A stretch of 64,000 bases of DNA from Leguminivora glycinivorella (lineage: Eukaryota; Arthropoda; Insecta; Lepidoptera; Tortricidae): NCBI RefSeq assembly GCF_023078275.1, contig NC_062975.1, positions 22,350,641-22,414,640 of the forward strand, given 5' to 3'. Under the pieces are notes generated by a model. That model was given only the letters and a program-made list of their open reading frames with translations. It did no database searches and was not told the DNA's origin. A program made the translations under genes and the position numbers. Each line of letters begins with the position of its first letter. Positions within the stretch are counted from its first letter, which is position 1. Shown piece by piece: positions 1 through 11,605 of this stretch.

Positions 1-825
1 AGTGGAATCCAAAAAAAGTACTTTTAAAAGGCTCTTAAAAAAACATCTCTTGGATACTCTATAATAAGCGATCCTGCCTACTTCAAACTGAGTACATAAC
101 ATGTTTAGAAGTTATATATATTAATTTGTATATTTAATTATATTTAATAAGAAAACTGTATAAAAGAGACTGAAACGACTCCACAGTCAAACTAATTGTA
201 GTTTTTTGGAGCATTGTATTTAAGTTATGTTTTGTAATTCTGAGTATAATAAATAAATAATAATAAAAAAAAAAAAAAATAGTGCATTTCGATACCAGTG
301 CGAAAAGTAATAACAAATATGTAAAAATATTAAAATCATTTACTAAAATATCAGTGGGCAATTCAATTTTTGTGTGTCTATAACGCTACATAAAATATAA
401 TAGAATGGAACTAAAAAAATCCTACCAAATTTTTTGCCGTATTTTTTTTTCTTGTCTGTTTCTCGTTTTTTTCCCGAAGTGGATTTAACCAATGACGACG
501 ATTCTTAACTAACAACACACAACGAGAATGTTGCCATATTTTAGCATCCTTCGTAGAAAATGTTTACCAATTTCCAATTTCAATTTATTTATTGCATAGA
601 ATTAACACTAACGGTTGAACCTTACGTGCTAATTGGCATTCTCTTTCTTAAAATCTAACATGCATTAAACAATAACAAGTGCAGTGAAATGATTATTTAA
701 AATAGGTAAAGGTATTAAAATTGTTGACAATTTAAAAGTGCTTATTGTAAGCCTATTTAAATAAAGAATATTTTGATTTGATTTGATTAATTCAATGGAC
801 ATTGCAAGATAATAAAAATAAAACT
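1..825. other. AT-rich non-coding flank, nothing recognised
   Basis: AT-rich sequence with short A and T homopolymers and no supported gene. The only long open frame (minus strand, 134-361) is low-complexity and looks fortuitous. Confidence 0.5.
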
Positions 826-960
826 ATGGAAACGGATTAAATCGCGTTTAATGAATTTACAATTCATCCCGACGTTTCGAACACTTTACAGCGTTCTGAG
901 GGTGACAGGAAAAAATTCAATGTGCCAAAGCTATAAATAATATAAATTTCTAAGGCAGGT
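826..960 (+). repeat. Dispersed repeat with CCCGACGTTTCGAAC core, copy 1
   Basis: A block reading AAACTATGGAAACGGATT, then ATCCCGACGTTTCGAAC, then CTTTACAGCGTT recurs at 42915-43060 in the same orientation with moderate divergence. Such motifs remind me of Penelope-like retroelement ends, but no coding part is present, so the class is a guess. Both copies are short and lack visible TSDs. Confidence 0.45.
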
Positions 961-1614
961 TCACACACTATTAAATATTATACCATTTCATTATTTCTAT
1001 AGTTTTATTTCATGAGTAACTATCGCGGTAACCGAAGACAGTATTATAAAAATAAAAATGTTACAGTTACGAAAAGTGTCCAAATGAACAAAGAATTACT
1101 TGTAATTCGTATAGGTATAAATGTTACTCTAGCTACACTGAGTTTTAATTTCAATAGGAAAGGGGACGTCCGCTTCCGTTCCGAAGTAATCCGAGCGTGA
1201 TCCAAGGGAAGCGAGATACAAGGTGATAAGATTAGGTGCGACCGAAAGTTTGGCAATTTTGCGCCGAAACCAAAACTTTTGCCGAAAGATGTTTTTTTTT
1301 GCCGAAACCTCGAAACCGAAATTCCGGTAGGACACAAATACATACATACTTACATAGTAGTAGTAGTTTTGTTAGTTTTAGTTAAGCCTTGAGTAGCATA
1401 TTTCGAGATTTGTGCCATAGTTTTTTTTTTTTTTCCTTTCTTTAATGTCATACTTCACAATATTAGCTATGTGCGAATTTGCGCGTACATTTTATATATT
1501 GTCCATTCAAATTCTATCTGTGAATACCTGTAATTGGCTTTGTGTTATTATTTAAATTAGCATAATGTTATTTATAGCTGTTGGTGTTCCGAAAATAAAT
1601 AAATAAAATAAAAA

Positions 1615-1830
1615 TAAATAAAAAGTGTGTATGGCTGTTTGTTTGTCCGTCTTTCACGGCAAAACGGAGCGACGATTTAACGCGATTTTTAAGTGGATAT
1701 AGTTGAAGGGATGGCGAGAGACATGGGCTACTTTTTACCTCTATCTAACCCCCCACTTTCCTAATGGGGGGTGGATGCTTCTGCTTTTGAATTTAACGCG
1801 AGCGAAGCCGCAAGCAAAAGCCAGTAGGTT
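1615..1830 (+). repeat. Lepidopteran GCGAGCGAAGCCG repeat, copy 1
   Basis: Carries GTTTGTTTGTCCGTCTTTCA, CGGCAAAACGGAGCGACGA and, at the end, GCGAGCGAAGCCG. Related copies lie at 4436-4626 (-), 20635-20812 (-), 38046-38215 (-), 43235-43395 (+, partial), 45035-45240 (-) and 53487-53645 (+). This copy has an internal stretch around a CCCCCCACTTTCCTAATGGG segment that several others lack; copies at 43.3 and 45.1 kb have a version of it. It is probably the 3' portion of a non-autonomous retroelement; the class is uncertain. Confidence 0.7.
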
Positions 1831-1916
1831 ATAATTAAACTTATTTGGTAGCTTGTGAATAGTCGATCAGAGTGTGAGGCCCGCTTATAATATTAAACAT
1901 ACTACGTTTGCTCTAA

Positions 1917-2049
1917 TAAGGGCCAGTTGCACCAACCACATTTGACAGACACATCATCGTCACGCAGCAGACGTCTATGGAACTTCCCATACAATAAAAT
2001 TTAACGAACGTTTTAACGGTGCCAGACGGTTTGGTGCAACCGGCCCTTA
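1917..2049. mobile_element. Small TIR element (MITE), GGGCC-GTTGCACCAA termini
   Basis: Starts AAGGGCCAGTTGCACCAA and ends with its near-complement TTGGTGCAACCGGCCCTT, about 130 bp in all. No coding capacity. It resembles the family at 22700-22822, 50912-51043 and 58976-59085 in its TTGCACCAAC termini, but the interior differs. Confidence 0.7.
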
Positions 2050-2735
2050 GTAAAGCACCCTGCTATTAACGTAACGATTGAATAATTTGAATTTGGAATT
2101 GAATAATAAAACCATACGGGCAGGGAATCTGTTGACGCAGTGATCTTTATGTGATACACAATTCTTTATAATTAATTTTAAAGTTTGGTTTTCTAATTTA
2201 AATTACGGCGGTTTCGTTATAAATTACGGCACAAAATCTAAATAAGAGAACTTTGGTGTCAAATAATTGCCCTGAAGGGATAAGTTCGCTTTTATAGACA
2301 CTTTTTGCTCATCTCTCTGTTCTGTGTGGTAAAATGTTATTCTACTACATACTATGTATGCCATTCATCAATGAAAACACTACACATGTAAGATATACAC
2401 CAGTGAGACCTGTTTTCTAGCGTTTTCAAAACGAATAAAAAAGAGAAAACTGATAAATTATTTTAATAATTTGTTCTGCACTCCAAAAACTTTAAGTGCG
2501 CCCCTCCCCTGATTAGTGACAACGACAAACCGGCACTGTTGGCGAAATGTCGTCGGGTTTATAAATAGCCCAGAGGCTCATTACCCATTCAATCCCCACT
2601 TGGGTATTGGCCCAACTAGGAAATTAACTTTTCTAAATTATCTCGGGTTTTGGGCATCTTTCGGGTCCAGTGCAAAATTACTGAGGATTTTTTACCAATT
2701 TTAGATTTTTTGATTGCCAATACATTTGCATTTTT

Positions 2736-2955
2736 AACCCCCGACGCATAACGACGGGGTCTGTCTGTCCGTCTGTCTGTCTGTCTGTTTTTCTGTCTGT
2801 GTGTGTGTGTGTCTGTGGCACCGTAGCTCCCGAACGGGTGAACCGATTTCGATTTAGTTTTTGTTTGAAAGCAGAGTTAGTTGGGAGTGTTCTTAGCCAT
2901 GTTTCATGATAATCGGTTCACTATGTCGTAGTCGGGGGTTTTTTCAAAATTTTAA
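2736..2955 (+). repeat. CCCCCGACGCA repeat family, copy 1
   Basis: Opens with AACCCCCGACGCATAACGAC, runs through a (GTCT)n tract at about 2760-2815, then GCTCCCGAACGGGTGAACCG, and closes with GTCGGGGGTTTTTTCAAAAT. Other copies: 20978-21185 (+), 23500-23756 (-), 28313-28450 continued at 36655-36770 (+, split by an insertion), 49208-49368 (+, 3' end broken by a SINE). The GTCT tract length varies between copies. Confidence 0.8.
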
Positions 2956-3040
2956 TTTTAGGGCTTTAGTACTTTCATGTGCTCTGCCTACCCCTTTATG
3001 GGATACAGGCGTGATTGTATGATTGTATGTTAATTTTGTG
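2956..3040 (+). repeat. GCCTACCCCTTTATGGGATA repeat tail, copy 1
   Basis: Contains CTTTAGTACTTTCATGTG and CTACCCCTTTATGGGATACA, followed by a short TGTATGAT-type tail. The same block is at 21278-21365 (+) and, reversed, at 7412-7510. Two of the three copies lie just downstream of a CCCCCGACGCA repeat, so the two may be parts of one larger element. Confidence 0.6.
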
Positions 3041-3392
3041 GTTATTTTTTTTTTGTTGATCACTTAAAGTCCAAAATGGCCTACTGCCTTTCCCGCTTCC
3101 ATATATTTTGGTCTGCCGCATGTCGTATCATAGAGTCGTATCAGTGTGTCGATTTCTTGTCGGCTTCATTGTAACTATTGTTATAGTTTTTGATTAATCT
3201 ACGTCAATTCATATAAATGCACTGTTTACACCTGCTGAACGCAACTTGAAAACATCAGATAATAACGATTATGACTTCAAGAATTTTTCTATCGTTTTAA
3301 ATCTCATTGTCTCCATCGCCTCATTGGGTTGGTAGTCGCTGCTAGAACCGACTGAGATACGATTGTTTATAGCTACTATGTTATATGAGTAT

Positions 3393-3393
3393 T

Positions 3394-3434
<41 letters not shown>

Positions 3435-3540
3435 AACACTTTATTGTACAGAACAAATTACATGTACAGAGAATAATTATAACGGTTATGTACAAAGGCG
3501 AGCTTATCCCTTTAAGGCACCTCTTTCACAGAGTTTTTCA
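3393..3540 (-). repeat. (TAG)n microsatellite plus probable LINE 3' end
   Basis: A (TAG)n run of about 40 bases is followed by TAAACACTTTATTGTACAGA. Read on the minus strand this is AATAAAGTGTTTACTAC(TAC)n, the usual form of a non-LTR retrotransposon 3' end with its polyadenylation signal and simple-repeat tail. No reverse transcriptase coding remains. Confidence 0.5.
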
Positions 3541-4435
3541 CGTAAAATCACAAATCTTTCTAACGCAAAAATGATATTTTCCCACCGCCTCATTGGTCGG
3601 TACCTCGGTACGGAACCGATTGAGTGAGATACTGTCGATAGGCGCTGTATAGCCGATGCGTTCGACGCGTAACACGGATCAGTGCTTGCAGTTATATGGG
3701 TTTCTCGGTATATGAATCTGTCTGATGCCGAATAGGACGTTTGCATTTAAGGCTGAATAATGCACACGACATGGTTCCGGATCCCTTTACAGTATTTGTT
3801 TGCATTGCTTAGTTTTTTTTTTATTTTACAGAAAATCAATGCAAATGTCAATCAATGTCAATGTTGTTTATCAATAAATAGCAATTGAATAGTTAAAAAT
3901 AGTTGAGACGATTGCCAAGATAATTTTCGTATTTTTTATACACAGCGCAGTGTAAATTTTGCTGTCTGTGAATGGTGCTCAGTTGGCTCAATGGCAGACT
4001 GAGACTTCAAGTCTAACTCATCATTCGCCTAAGTCAGGTATCGATGGCCAGAATTTACGTTTTAATTTTAAATATTGCCGCAAAATAATGTTAATGGCGA
4101 TTTTATTACCAGGTTAGGTCCCAAAAGACGTGCATGTAGCCTAGTCTCTAATCCCACACTGACCTAGTATCGCAGTCCTGCAAGGTACGTCGGAGGAGCA
4201 TAAAATGCAGGTGGGCAAACAACTCGGCTACCGCTAGAATATTCACTGAGACACGGAGCTTTACTACTTGTGCTTGACTGGGTTTCAAAAATTCGAAAGC
4301 ATGTGAGGCATGCAAGAGCGTGTCATGCACGAAGGTACTGTCAGTACCTGTACTTAGGAGACAGTAAATCCTTCAAGATCTCCTGCTACAGTATAATATA
4401 ACATTCTTCAAAAAGAAGTATCTGCAGTATTAATT

Positions 4436-4626
4436 ACTAAGTAGCTTTTGCTCGCGGCTTTGCTCGCGTTAGAAAGAGACAAAAAGTAGCCTATGTCACT
4501 CTCCAAGTCTCCATCCCTCCAACCATCTCCACTTAAAAAATCACGTCCATTCGTGTCTCCGTTTTGCCGTGAAAGACAGACAAACAAACAGACACACACA
4601 CTTTCCCATTTATAATATTAGTATGG
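4436..4626 (-). repeat. Lepidopteran GCGAGCGAAGCCG repeat, copy 2
   Basis: Reversed copy of the family at 1615. It runs from TAGCTTTTGCTCGCGGCTT to CCCATTTATAATATTAGTAT and ends right against the target site of the 4636-6574 element. Confidence 0.75.
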
Positions 4627-5016
4627 ATTACAAATGGGTTCCCTCTATTTGGCATAACTTTAATTGTCCGAAACGATTTTCGCATAACAGACTTCGCATA
4701 ATCGATTTTCGCCGAATGTTAATTTGGCAGAAAACTTATTTGTCGTAATCGAAAATAATACGAATAACACATTGTCCGAAAATAAGTTCGCATAATTCTG
4801 TTTACGCCGATTGTTTTTATGATTAAAATTAATTCGCATAATTGTATTTGGCATATTTCTTAAAATCAGAATATCCACCCATACTAAATGCTGTTAAGAG
4901 AGTCGGTTTGGTTAGGTTAGAACTGCGACCTCAACAAATAAAACATTTTGTCAAGAATTTCGGTTAGGTTAGGTTAGAACTGCAACATTAATATAGTAGT
5001 ATTACCTATGATAAAA

Positions 5017-6325
5017 TAGATAATTTTTTTAAGAATAAGGGTGATGTACAGGATTGCAACAACTACCGGGGAATAAAGCTCATGTCACATAGTATGAAGA
5101 TATGGGAAAGAGTGGTAGCGAGACGAATAAGAGAAGAGAGTGAAATAACACAGAACCAATTTGGGTTTATGCCGGGCCGGGGAACCACGGACGCCATATT
5201 TGCACTTCGCCAACTATGCGAAAAATACAGAAAAGCAAAAAAGAACTTGCACATGGTGTTCGTGGATCTGGAAAAGGCATACGATAGAGTTCCTCGTAAG
5301 GTTCTGTGGTGGTGTATGAGAGAGAAGAGAGTGCCAGAGAAGTATGTGCGGCTTGTTCAGGCGATGTATGATAGAGCTAGTACTCACGTCAGGTCTGAAG
5401 CTGGAGTCACCGACAAGTTCAATGTGGCGGTAGGTCTACACCAGGGGTCGGCTTTAAGTCCTTATTTGTTCCTCCTGGTTATGGATGCTCTGACATCGGA
5501 CATACAGGAGGAAGCACCCTGGTGTATGCTGTTCGCCGATGACATTGTTCTTGTTGGGGAAAATGCACTTGAGGTCCAGAGCAGACTGGGAAAATGGCAA
5601 GAAAGACTGGAAAGTGTGGGACTGAAAATCAGTAGAACCAAAACTGAACATATGTTCTGCGATTTCGGTGGTCTATCCAGTTTTTCCCCTATTGCCTTAG
5701 ATGGTGTATACCTACCAGTCTGCTCCGACTTCCGGTACCTTGGGTCATTATTCCAAAATGACGGAAGCATCGACCGTGACGTGAAAAATAGAATAAATGC
5801 GGGATGGATGAAATGGCGACAGGTCTCAGGGACAACATGCGATCGACGGATGCCCCTTAAACTTAAGGGGAAAATCTACAAGACGATTGTGAGGCCTGTT
5901 GTATTGTATGGATCTGAATGCTGGGCGACAAAGGTGGAGGATGAAAGGAGAGTGCACGTAGCGGAAATGAGAATGTTGAGATGGATGTGTGGAGTGACCA
6001 GAATGGATCGGATCAGGAATGAGTATATTAGGGGAAGTTTGAAAGTTGCGCCTATAACGGAAAAGATGAGGAGTGGCAGGTTGGCGTGGTTCGGTCATGT
6101 AATGAGGAGGGATGAATGTCATATAGGCAAAAGAATGTTGGAGATGAAGGTTGATGGATGGAGAGGGAGGGGTAAACCCAAACAACGCTGGATGGATTGT
6201 GTGAAAGAGGATATGAGGAAGAAAGATGTGAGTGTTGAGATGACGAAAGATAGAGGAGAATGGAAGAGGAAGACGTGTTGTACCGACCCCACATAACGTG
6301 GGATAAGGGTAGGAGGAAGAAGAAG
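5017..6325 (+). mobile_element. 5'-truncated RTE-like non-LTR retrotransposon
   Basis: Both borders are fixed by a perfect 13-bp TSD, ACCTATGATAAAA, at 5004-5016 and 6326-6338. The element begins inside the reverse transcriptase and ends in a short 3' UTR (CCCCACATAACGTGGGATAA) followed by a GGAGGAAGAAGAAG tail. This is a classic target-primed insertion, truncated at the 5' end. It sits inside the TIR element 4636-6574, so it is the younger of the two. Confidence 0.9.
5031..6296 (+). pseudogene. RTE-type reverse transcriptase, 5'-truncated but otherwise open
   Basis: Reverse transcriptase of a non-LTR retrotransposon, the enzyme that copies element RNA at a nicked chromosomal target. The frame is open upstream of the first ATG (5082): homology starts near 5031 with KNKGDVQDCNNYRGIK. 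Visible motifs in order: ITQNQFGFMPGRGTTDAIF, the first catalytic motif VFVDLEKAYDRVP, GLHQGSALSPYLF, the FADD catalytic box near 5530, and the RTE-typical C-terminal region with LYGSECWA, RMLRWMCG, RLAWFGHVMRR and GRGKPKQRWMD. About 420 codons have no internal stop. The N-terminal AP-endonuclease domain is absent, as expected after truncation, so it cannot mobilise itself. Clade assignment rests on recognised motifs, not on a search. Confidence 0.9.
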
Positions 6326-6583
6326 ACCTATGATAAAAATTCTGCGTAGTAAATTTCCACTAAACCATGTTATGCAGAAATAATTTATGCATAAAAACCA
6401 TTCGGCGAATAACCTTTATGCATGAAATATATTCGGACAAACAAAAATATGCCTAGACAAATTATGCGTAACTATACTATGCCATAACAGGTTATGCGAA
6501 AGGTGAATTATGCCAATATAGATTATGCCAAAAAGAATTCTCGATTGTAAAATTATGCCAAAACAAGGGGAACCATTACAAAT

Positions 6584-8281
6584 AACTATCGGCTACTTGG
6601 ACTTATTTAAAGTCTGTGACTGGGTCTACTTGAATGAAACTTATTTAAGATTCAGATTCTAATATGTGTGGTCGGATAAGGAACTGCAATCTAGGGTAGA
6701 ATGGAGTGGTCTGTATGATATGATGATTTACGATAAATAGGTAGGTTACTATATTTTCATCATCATCAGCGACTACACGGTAGAGTGTTCCATACTTAAG
6801 CGACCTTTAACTCCTATTAGGTACCTTTTGCTTGTGAACACATACATAAGTTTATTGATCGAAGAGAATCATCAATCAATCAATAGAAGAATTAAATCTG
6901 ATGCATGATCTTATCTCGCTGAAGGCATTTTACCTCCTACATATTTTACATCGTCTACATCCTCTAGGTATCAAACGCATCGGTCTGTGAAAGCGATTTG
7001 GCGCCATCGGTGTGATAACTTTCCTGATGCATGCTGATGACGTCACACGGGTTCGCGATCGGTGGACGCAGTGTGACTGACATTTGTAACTTTTGCAGAA
7101 AACATCCACATTTTAGCAGAATCTATAGTTACAATTTTTCATAAATTAAAGAAATATCTGACCTAAGTTATGTTAGGCACGTAATTTATAATCGTTTAAA
7201 ACATTTGAAAATACAAGCAGCTTGGATTCAAAAGTGCAGTTTTAAAACTTAAGGAGATCCCTTGTCGCATTACTAAAAGATATTTAAATCAGATAATATT
7301 TTTTTCATAGCAATAATGGAAAAGAAATGTCCAATAACGTCGCTATCAAAATTGATACATTGAGTTTCTGGAATTGTTAAACTACATTTTCTTGCGACAT
7401 AAAAATCTAAACTTACATACATACATTCACGCCTGTATCCCATAAAGGGGTAGGCAGAGCATATAAAACTACTAAAAGTCTCAGTGCCACTCTTGGCAAT
7501 TAAAGGGTTGAAAGAAAACGAAATCTAAACTTCAACGTTGATACTGGATTTTGAAATGCAGTCGTTATTAATGCAGCAGTAACGCAGTTGATGTCAGAAA
7601 TGTCATCTTCTCTGATAACATACACCGAAAGGAATTTCATCTCCATATTCCAATCTCGATCGAACGCAACCCAGATATTCCACATATTAGTTCCCAATAC
7701 CATAAACTAGGATTAAACTTATATTTGCAATAGTAACTATTATATCAATACCAATACCAACCCTTTCCCTAGAAGCTATTGTTGGCAGCCCATTGTAAAT
7801 GTGACCGCCATATTGGTCGCGTTCTGTTTGTATTTGCTTAGCCCGCGCCTTTTCTAAATGGACATCGTCTGTTATATTGTTATTGCTAGTAAACCATTTT
7901 TAATATTTTCTATTGCGGTTTGTTTGTTCTTCACATGCAATTATTTTGGGATTTGGTATTTGAAAAGAGTATTTGTTATCTTTATTTTAATCCGAATAAA
8001 AATGTTACGCTCCGTTTAACCTTTTACTTTTTTATATTCATGACTTGGCTATAAAATCTATAAATACTGTTTATCTATTTACATTTTTACGTGACTTCAC
8101 TTTAGAATCAATCGTTTTATAAAATCTGATTGCCTTATAAATCAAATAAACAGGAGACATAAATAACAATATCTGTAAGTAAAACAAAAATATTTATACT
8201 TAGATAAAGCATGTAAAGAATGGCCTCTTTAAGTATATCGCCGGCTGGTATTTTAATAATATAACATCATAAAATGCTAGA
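6584..8281. other. Non-coding 3' flank with one reversed repeat tail
   Basis: No supported gene. A reversed copy of the GCCTACCCCTTTATGGG tail lies at 7412-7510 (CACGCCTGTATCCCATAAAG, then GGGGTAGGCAGAGC). The rest is AT-rich and unrecognised. Confidence 0.45.
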
Positions 8282-8331
8282 ACGTTTTATGATTTCTAGT
8301 ATACCTATGTATACTAGAAATCATAAAACGT
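8282..8331. repeat. Perfect 23-bp inverted repeat with 4-base loop
   Basis: Arms 8282-8304 and 8309-8331 are exact reverse complements (left arm starts ACGTTTTATGATTTC, ends AGTATAC) around the loop CTAT. The arms have not diverged at all. It may be a tiny foldback element or a recent palindromic event. The loop is too short for an ordinary microRNA precursor. Confidence 0.85.
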
Positions 8332-10323
8332 AATTAGTATGTCATGATACGGTTATTTTTATGTTGAAGTTTTTCTTATTTATTAATATTTCCATATTAT
8401 TTGGTCTACATCATAATTTAGAAAATCTATTATTTTCTAAAAATAACTTATCTACAATGCCAAACTCTGATCCACCGTATACGTTCAGTATAATATCAAC
8501 TCATATAATGGAATACGATACTTTTACGTTTAAGTTTAAACTGTTTCCATTATTCTTCTTCTAAACTATGGTTTATTTTTTGTTAAATTAGTTTTTAAAC
8601 CTTAACAGATTTTTGACTAAAGTATATGAAGTATCTTGCAGAATAAAGACAATTGTTTCAATATCCCCACTTTTCACCAGGGGAACTCCCAATACGTCAC
8701 AGGCAAACGTCACAAATCAACGAATGTGACAAGTTTACTCGCTCCGTTTGCTCCAGCTTTACTTTTACGTCTTTGCCTGACACGTGCCCCCGTTAAATGG
8801 CACCAGCAATATCTTTGCTGCTCTAACAACCCTTATTATAAACGGCCAAGGATAGGTATTGTGCGAAAGGGATGCAGGATTTGTTTGAACTATTAGCTGT
8901 CAGTTGTCTGTCACAAACTACGCGTGGGCACTTTTGCGCTTGACTACACACCTGTTTAGGGTGCCTGGGGAATGATCTTTTAAAATGGATCCATTGGCTT
9001 TGGAATTGAATTTTGTGAGCTCAAACGACGATCTAATGGGGTGATCGATCAAATGTAAAATTCATTATTCTGACGAGATAACAGGCTACTGGATTTTCTT
9101 GACCTATGAGGATTAAATTATACATGTTATGTGCCCACTGATAATAAAAATGATATTACTTCAATCGTTGCGGATAAAAATAAAAATCTATTTTAGGTTT
9201 AAAACATTTAGTGGTCATCTCATCATAATAAAGTTTATTTAATAATTAACATATAGCCATTCTGAAAATAATAGCGTGACTGACTCTGATGATATAAAGA
9301 AAAGAAAGTATAATACCCACAATTATTATAGTATTAGGTGTAGCTAAATATCCAACGAACAACCATGGCGTACAAACTAATCCTATTATGAAACCGGCAA
9401 CGGATAAAATGAGCAGGTGCTGGTAAAAAACTTAAAAATAATACAAAGAGGTACATAATTTTACGAAAGAAGAATTCTTCGAGCTCATTACCCTAAATTG
9501 CGGTAAGATTTGAACGCATAAGGATGAAGTATAATAACAGAGATGGGAGGATAAATTAAGAGTAATTGGAGACTTGTAATGGAATAGAGTCATACAACTT
9601 TTACTTAAATTATGAGGGGAAAGCTGTGATGCAGTTGTGATAAGGATACATTTAATGAAGAATCATGATGCACGCAGTAGGAAAGTAGATGCGTAATGAT
9701 TACACCAACTTTGCTAGCTTTTATAAAGCTAATTATAATGTTTTGAATTTATAAAAATTAATAGCTTTAGGTAAATTGATCATACAAACAGGAGCTAAAA
9801 AGAGTTACTAATGCCAAATAATATGAATATATCGTTTCTTGAATAGTAACAAAAAACATTTCGAAGCGGTATTAGGTGCATCTTAATGATGATGCCTCGA
9901 AGTAATCTAAGAACGAGAAAGAGTATTCCTACCAAAATGTAAATTCTAGGTTTGGCCGAACATCATTCACAGTCCTAAGCTTTTATAGACTCTGACTAAG
10001 ATAGAGAACAATGGACGTAAACCACTGTCGTAATGTCCATGATAGAATGTAAAATATATACGATTAATCAAGATTAAACCAAGTATCCAAACAGGCTTTC
10101 AAGCTTCCAGATAATATTGTACTTAGACCAAAGTGCAGTCAAGATCTTATCAATGAATTCAATGTAATATTCAAAAGACATTCAAATACTTTTAATTCCT
10201 TGAGAGCCAACGAACGCTACACTAAGCACAGAACCGGTCAAACTATTCTAAAAGGTCTTATCTTCATAGAAGTGGAATGATAGATACGTCTTTTTAAACT
10301 AGTGAGACACAAAACCGGTCGAA
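8332..10323. other. AT-rich flank, nothing recognised
   Basis: About 2 kb without a supported gene or recognised repeat. Short open frames at 8361-8564 and 8636-8896 have no recognisable similarity and look fortuitous. Confidence 0.45.
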
Positions 10324-10737
10324 ATGTGGATAGCTTCCGCGCAAGAAATAAGTCGTGGACGAGATAGTTTTGTTCGACTCTTGTTCTATTTTGTTGAGTT
10401 CACATGCCTTTATTCTCGTCGTATTGGTTTTTCTTACAAGATTGTTTTATTAAGCCTTTTATTGTCCATGTTTTTGGCATATCTTCCATTATTTGGGAAT
10501 GTCTTCTCAACTATATATATACCGAAGAAAAAGTATTTAGGGGAAGTTAATAATAAAATCATTTTTCCATATGTTCGATTATATGTTGTTTTTCAAATAA
10601 GACAAATCTTTAAAAGAAAACATTTAAATCTTTACTTTTATTACTTTCTACAATATTCATTGAATGGAATTGATAATAGAGATACCTATATGAAAACATT
10701 TATTAGTATCTACAATATATTCATTTCATGGAATTGA
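10324..10737 (+). CDS. Unrecognised 137-codon open reading frame, doubtful
   Basis: An ATG-initiated frame of 137 codons with a hydrophobic stretch at about residues 42-66 (IVLLSLLLSMFLAYLPLFG) that could span a membrane, then a Lys/Tyr/Phe-rich C-terminal half. I recognise no family. The second half reads through an AT-rich tandem duplication (10649-10746), which argues against selection on the protein. No splice sites or neighbours support it. More likely a chance frame. Confidence 0.12.
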   Translation: MWIASAQEISRGRDSFVRLLFYFVEFTCLYSRRIGFSYKIVLLSLLLSMFLAYLPLFGNVFSTIYIPKKKYLGEVNNKIIFPYVRLYVVFQIRQIFKRKHLNLYFYYFLQYSLNGIDNRDTYMKTFISIYNIFISWN

Positions 10738-10746
10738 TAATAGAGA
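10649..10746 (+). repeat. Diverged tandem duplication
   Basis: TACAATATTCATTGAATGGA followed by ATTGATAATAGAGA recurs about 58-60 bp downstream as TACAATATATTCATTTCATGG plus ATTGATAATAGAGA (written shortened). Two copies only. Confidence 0.6.
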
Positions 10747-11489
10747 GTAGGATAAAATAAATATGATAGAAATCTAACAATAAAACAAACGAGGAAGCTT
10801 ATTCCTTTCTTTTCTTCAACAGAAACAAATCAAACAAGAGTAGACAAATTGCGGATGATAAACCAGCAAAATGTAAAGGCAGGTTAATGTCAGGAATAGA
10901 GCAGGAAATTAGAGCAAACAGACCCATCTTCACAAAGGAAATTGGTGCCTAGCCCCTTCGGTCTGTTATGAACTGCGCTAATACAATTACTGGAGCACAA
11001 TTTCGAAAATCGAAACAGAAATGACATTTAAAGCGACACAAATTAATGGAGGATTAAAAATGTTCACTTTTTAGAATTTTTTGGAGATTATCTATAGAGT
11101 TATGGGTTTATAGATAAATATTATGGATTCTATCCGAGTAAATGCAGCATTAGCGACTGTTCGGAACAAAACGATCATAACAACCCCCGGAAACCAACGA
11201 CCAAATTTGCAACACAAATCGCACTGCAGTGTCTAGTGCAGAGTTTTTGTGTAGGGGTTGAAAGAAACCTCTTATTTGCATATTCCTGGTAGCTGGTAGT
11301 ATGAAAACATGAAATATTATTACCGATTAAAACGATGTAACAGATTTATTGATACAAAATGTTCGTTCGTTCATCCACGCGTTTTTGATCACGCTTTGTG
11401 TTCAAAGCTCACTTACACTAGGTGGTATTTTTTCACATGAGTGCACTGTGGTCACTGTGTTTTCTGTTATTGGTTGGTTTTGTGGTTTT

Positions 11490-11605
11490 ATGTGTGCGGG
11501 TTTGACGCGACGTGGCGGCGCGGCGGCGGCGCGCAGAGGACTGGCGGGACCGGGCGAGCGGCCCGGCCGGCAGACTTGTGTGCGATCCGTTTCACGCGGG
11601 CTATT
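11490..11605. other. Short GC-rich island
   Basis: A strongly GC-rich patch (GCGACGTGGCGGCGCGGCGG, then GCCCGGCCGGCAG) stands out from an AT-rich background. It contains no stop on the plus strand within the frame 11349-11624, but I recognise no protein. It could be a promoter or 5' exon of an unseen transcript, or a GC-rich transposon piece. Confidence 0.4.

Larger units (their letters stand above)
4636..6574. mobile_element. TIR element of ~617 bp, split by an RTE retrotransposon
   Basis: The left end GGTTCCCTCTATTTGGCATAA (shortened: GGTTCCC...TTTGGCATAA) is complementary to the right end TTATGCCAAAACAAGGGGAA. A 9-bp direct repeat, ATTACAAAT, flanks it at 4627-4635 and 6575-6583 and reads as the TSD. 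The interior is a degenerate series of GGCATAA / TTCGCATAAT / TTATGC motifs without coding capacity. Removing the retrotransposon at 5017-6325 and one 13-bp TSD copy leaves about 617 bp. Superfamily unassigned; an 8-9 bp TSD would fit hAT-like or related cut-and-paste elements. Confidence 0.75.

Noticed and set aside
8282..8331. microRNA precursor
   Set aside because: The stem is perfect but the loop is only four bases and the hairpin is too short for usual Drosha/Dicer processing.
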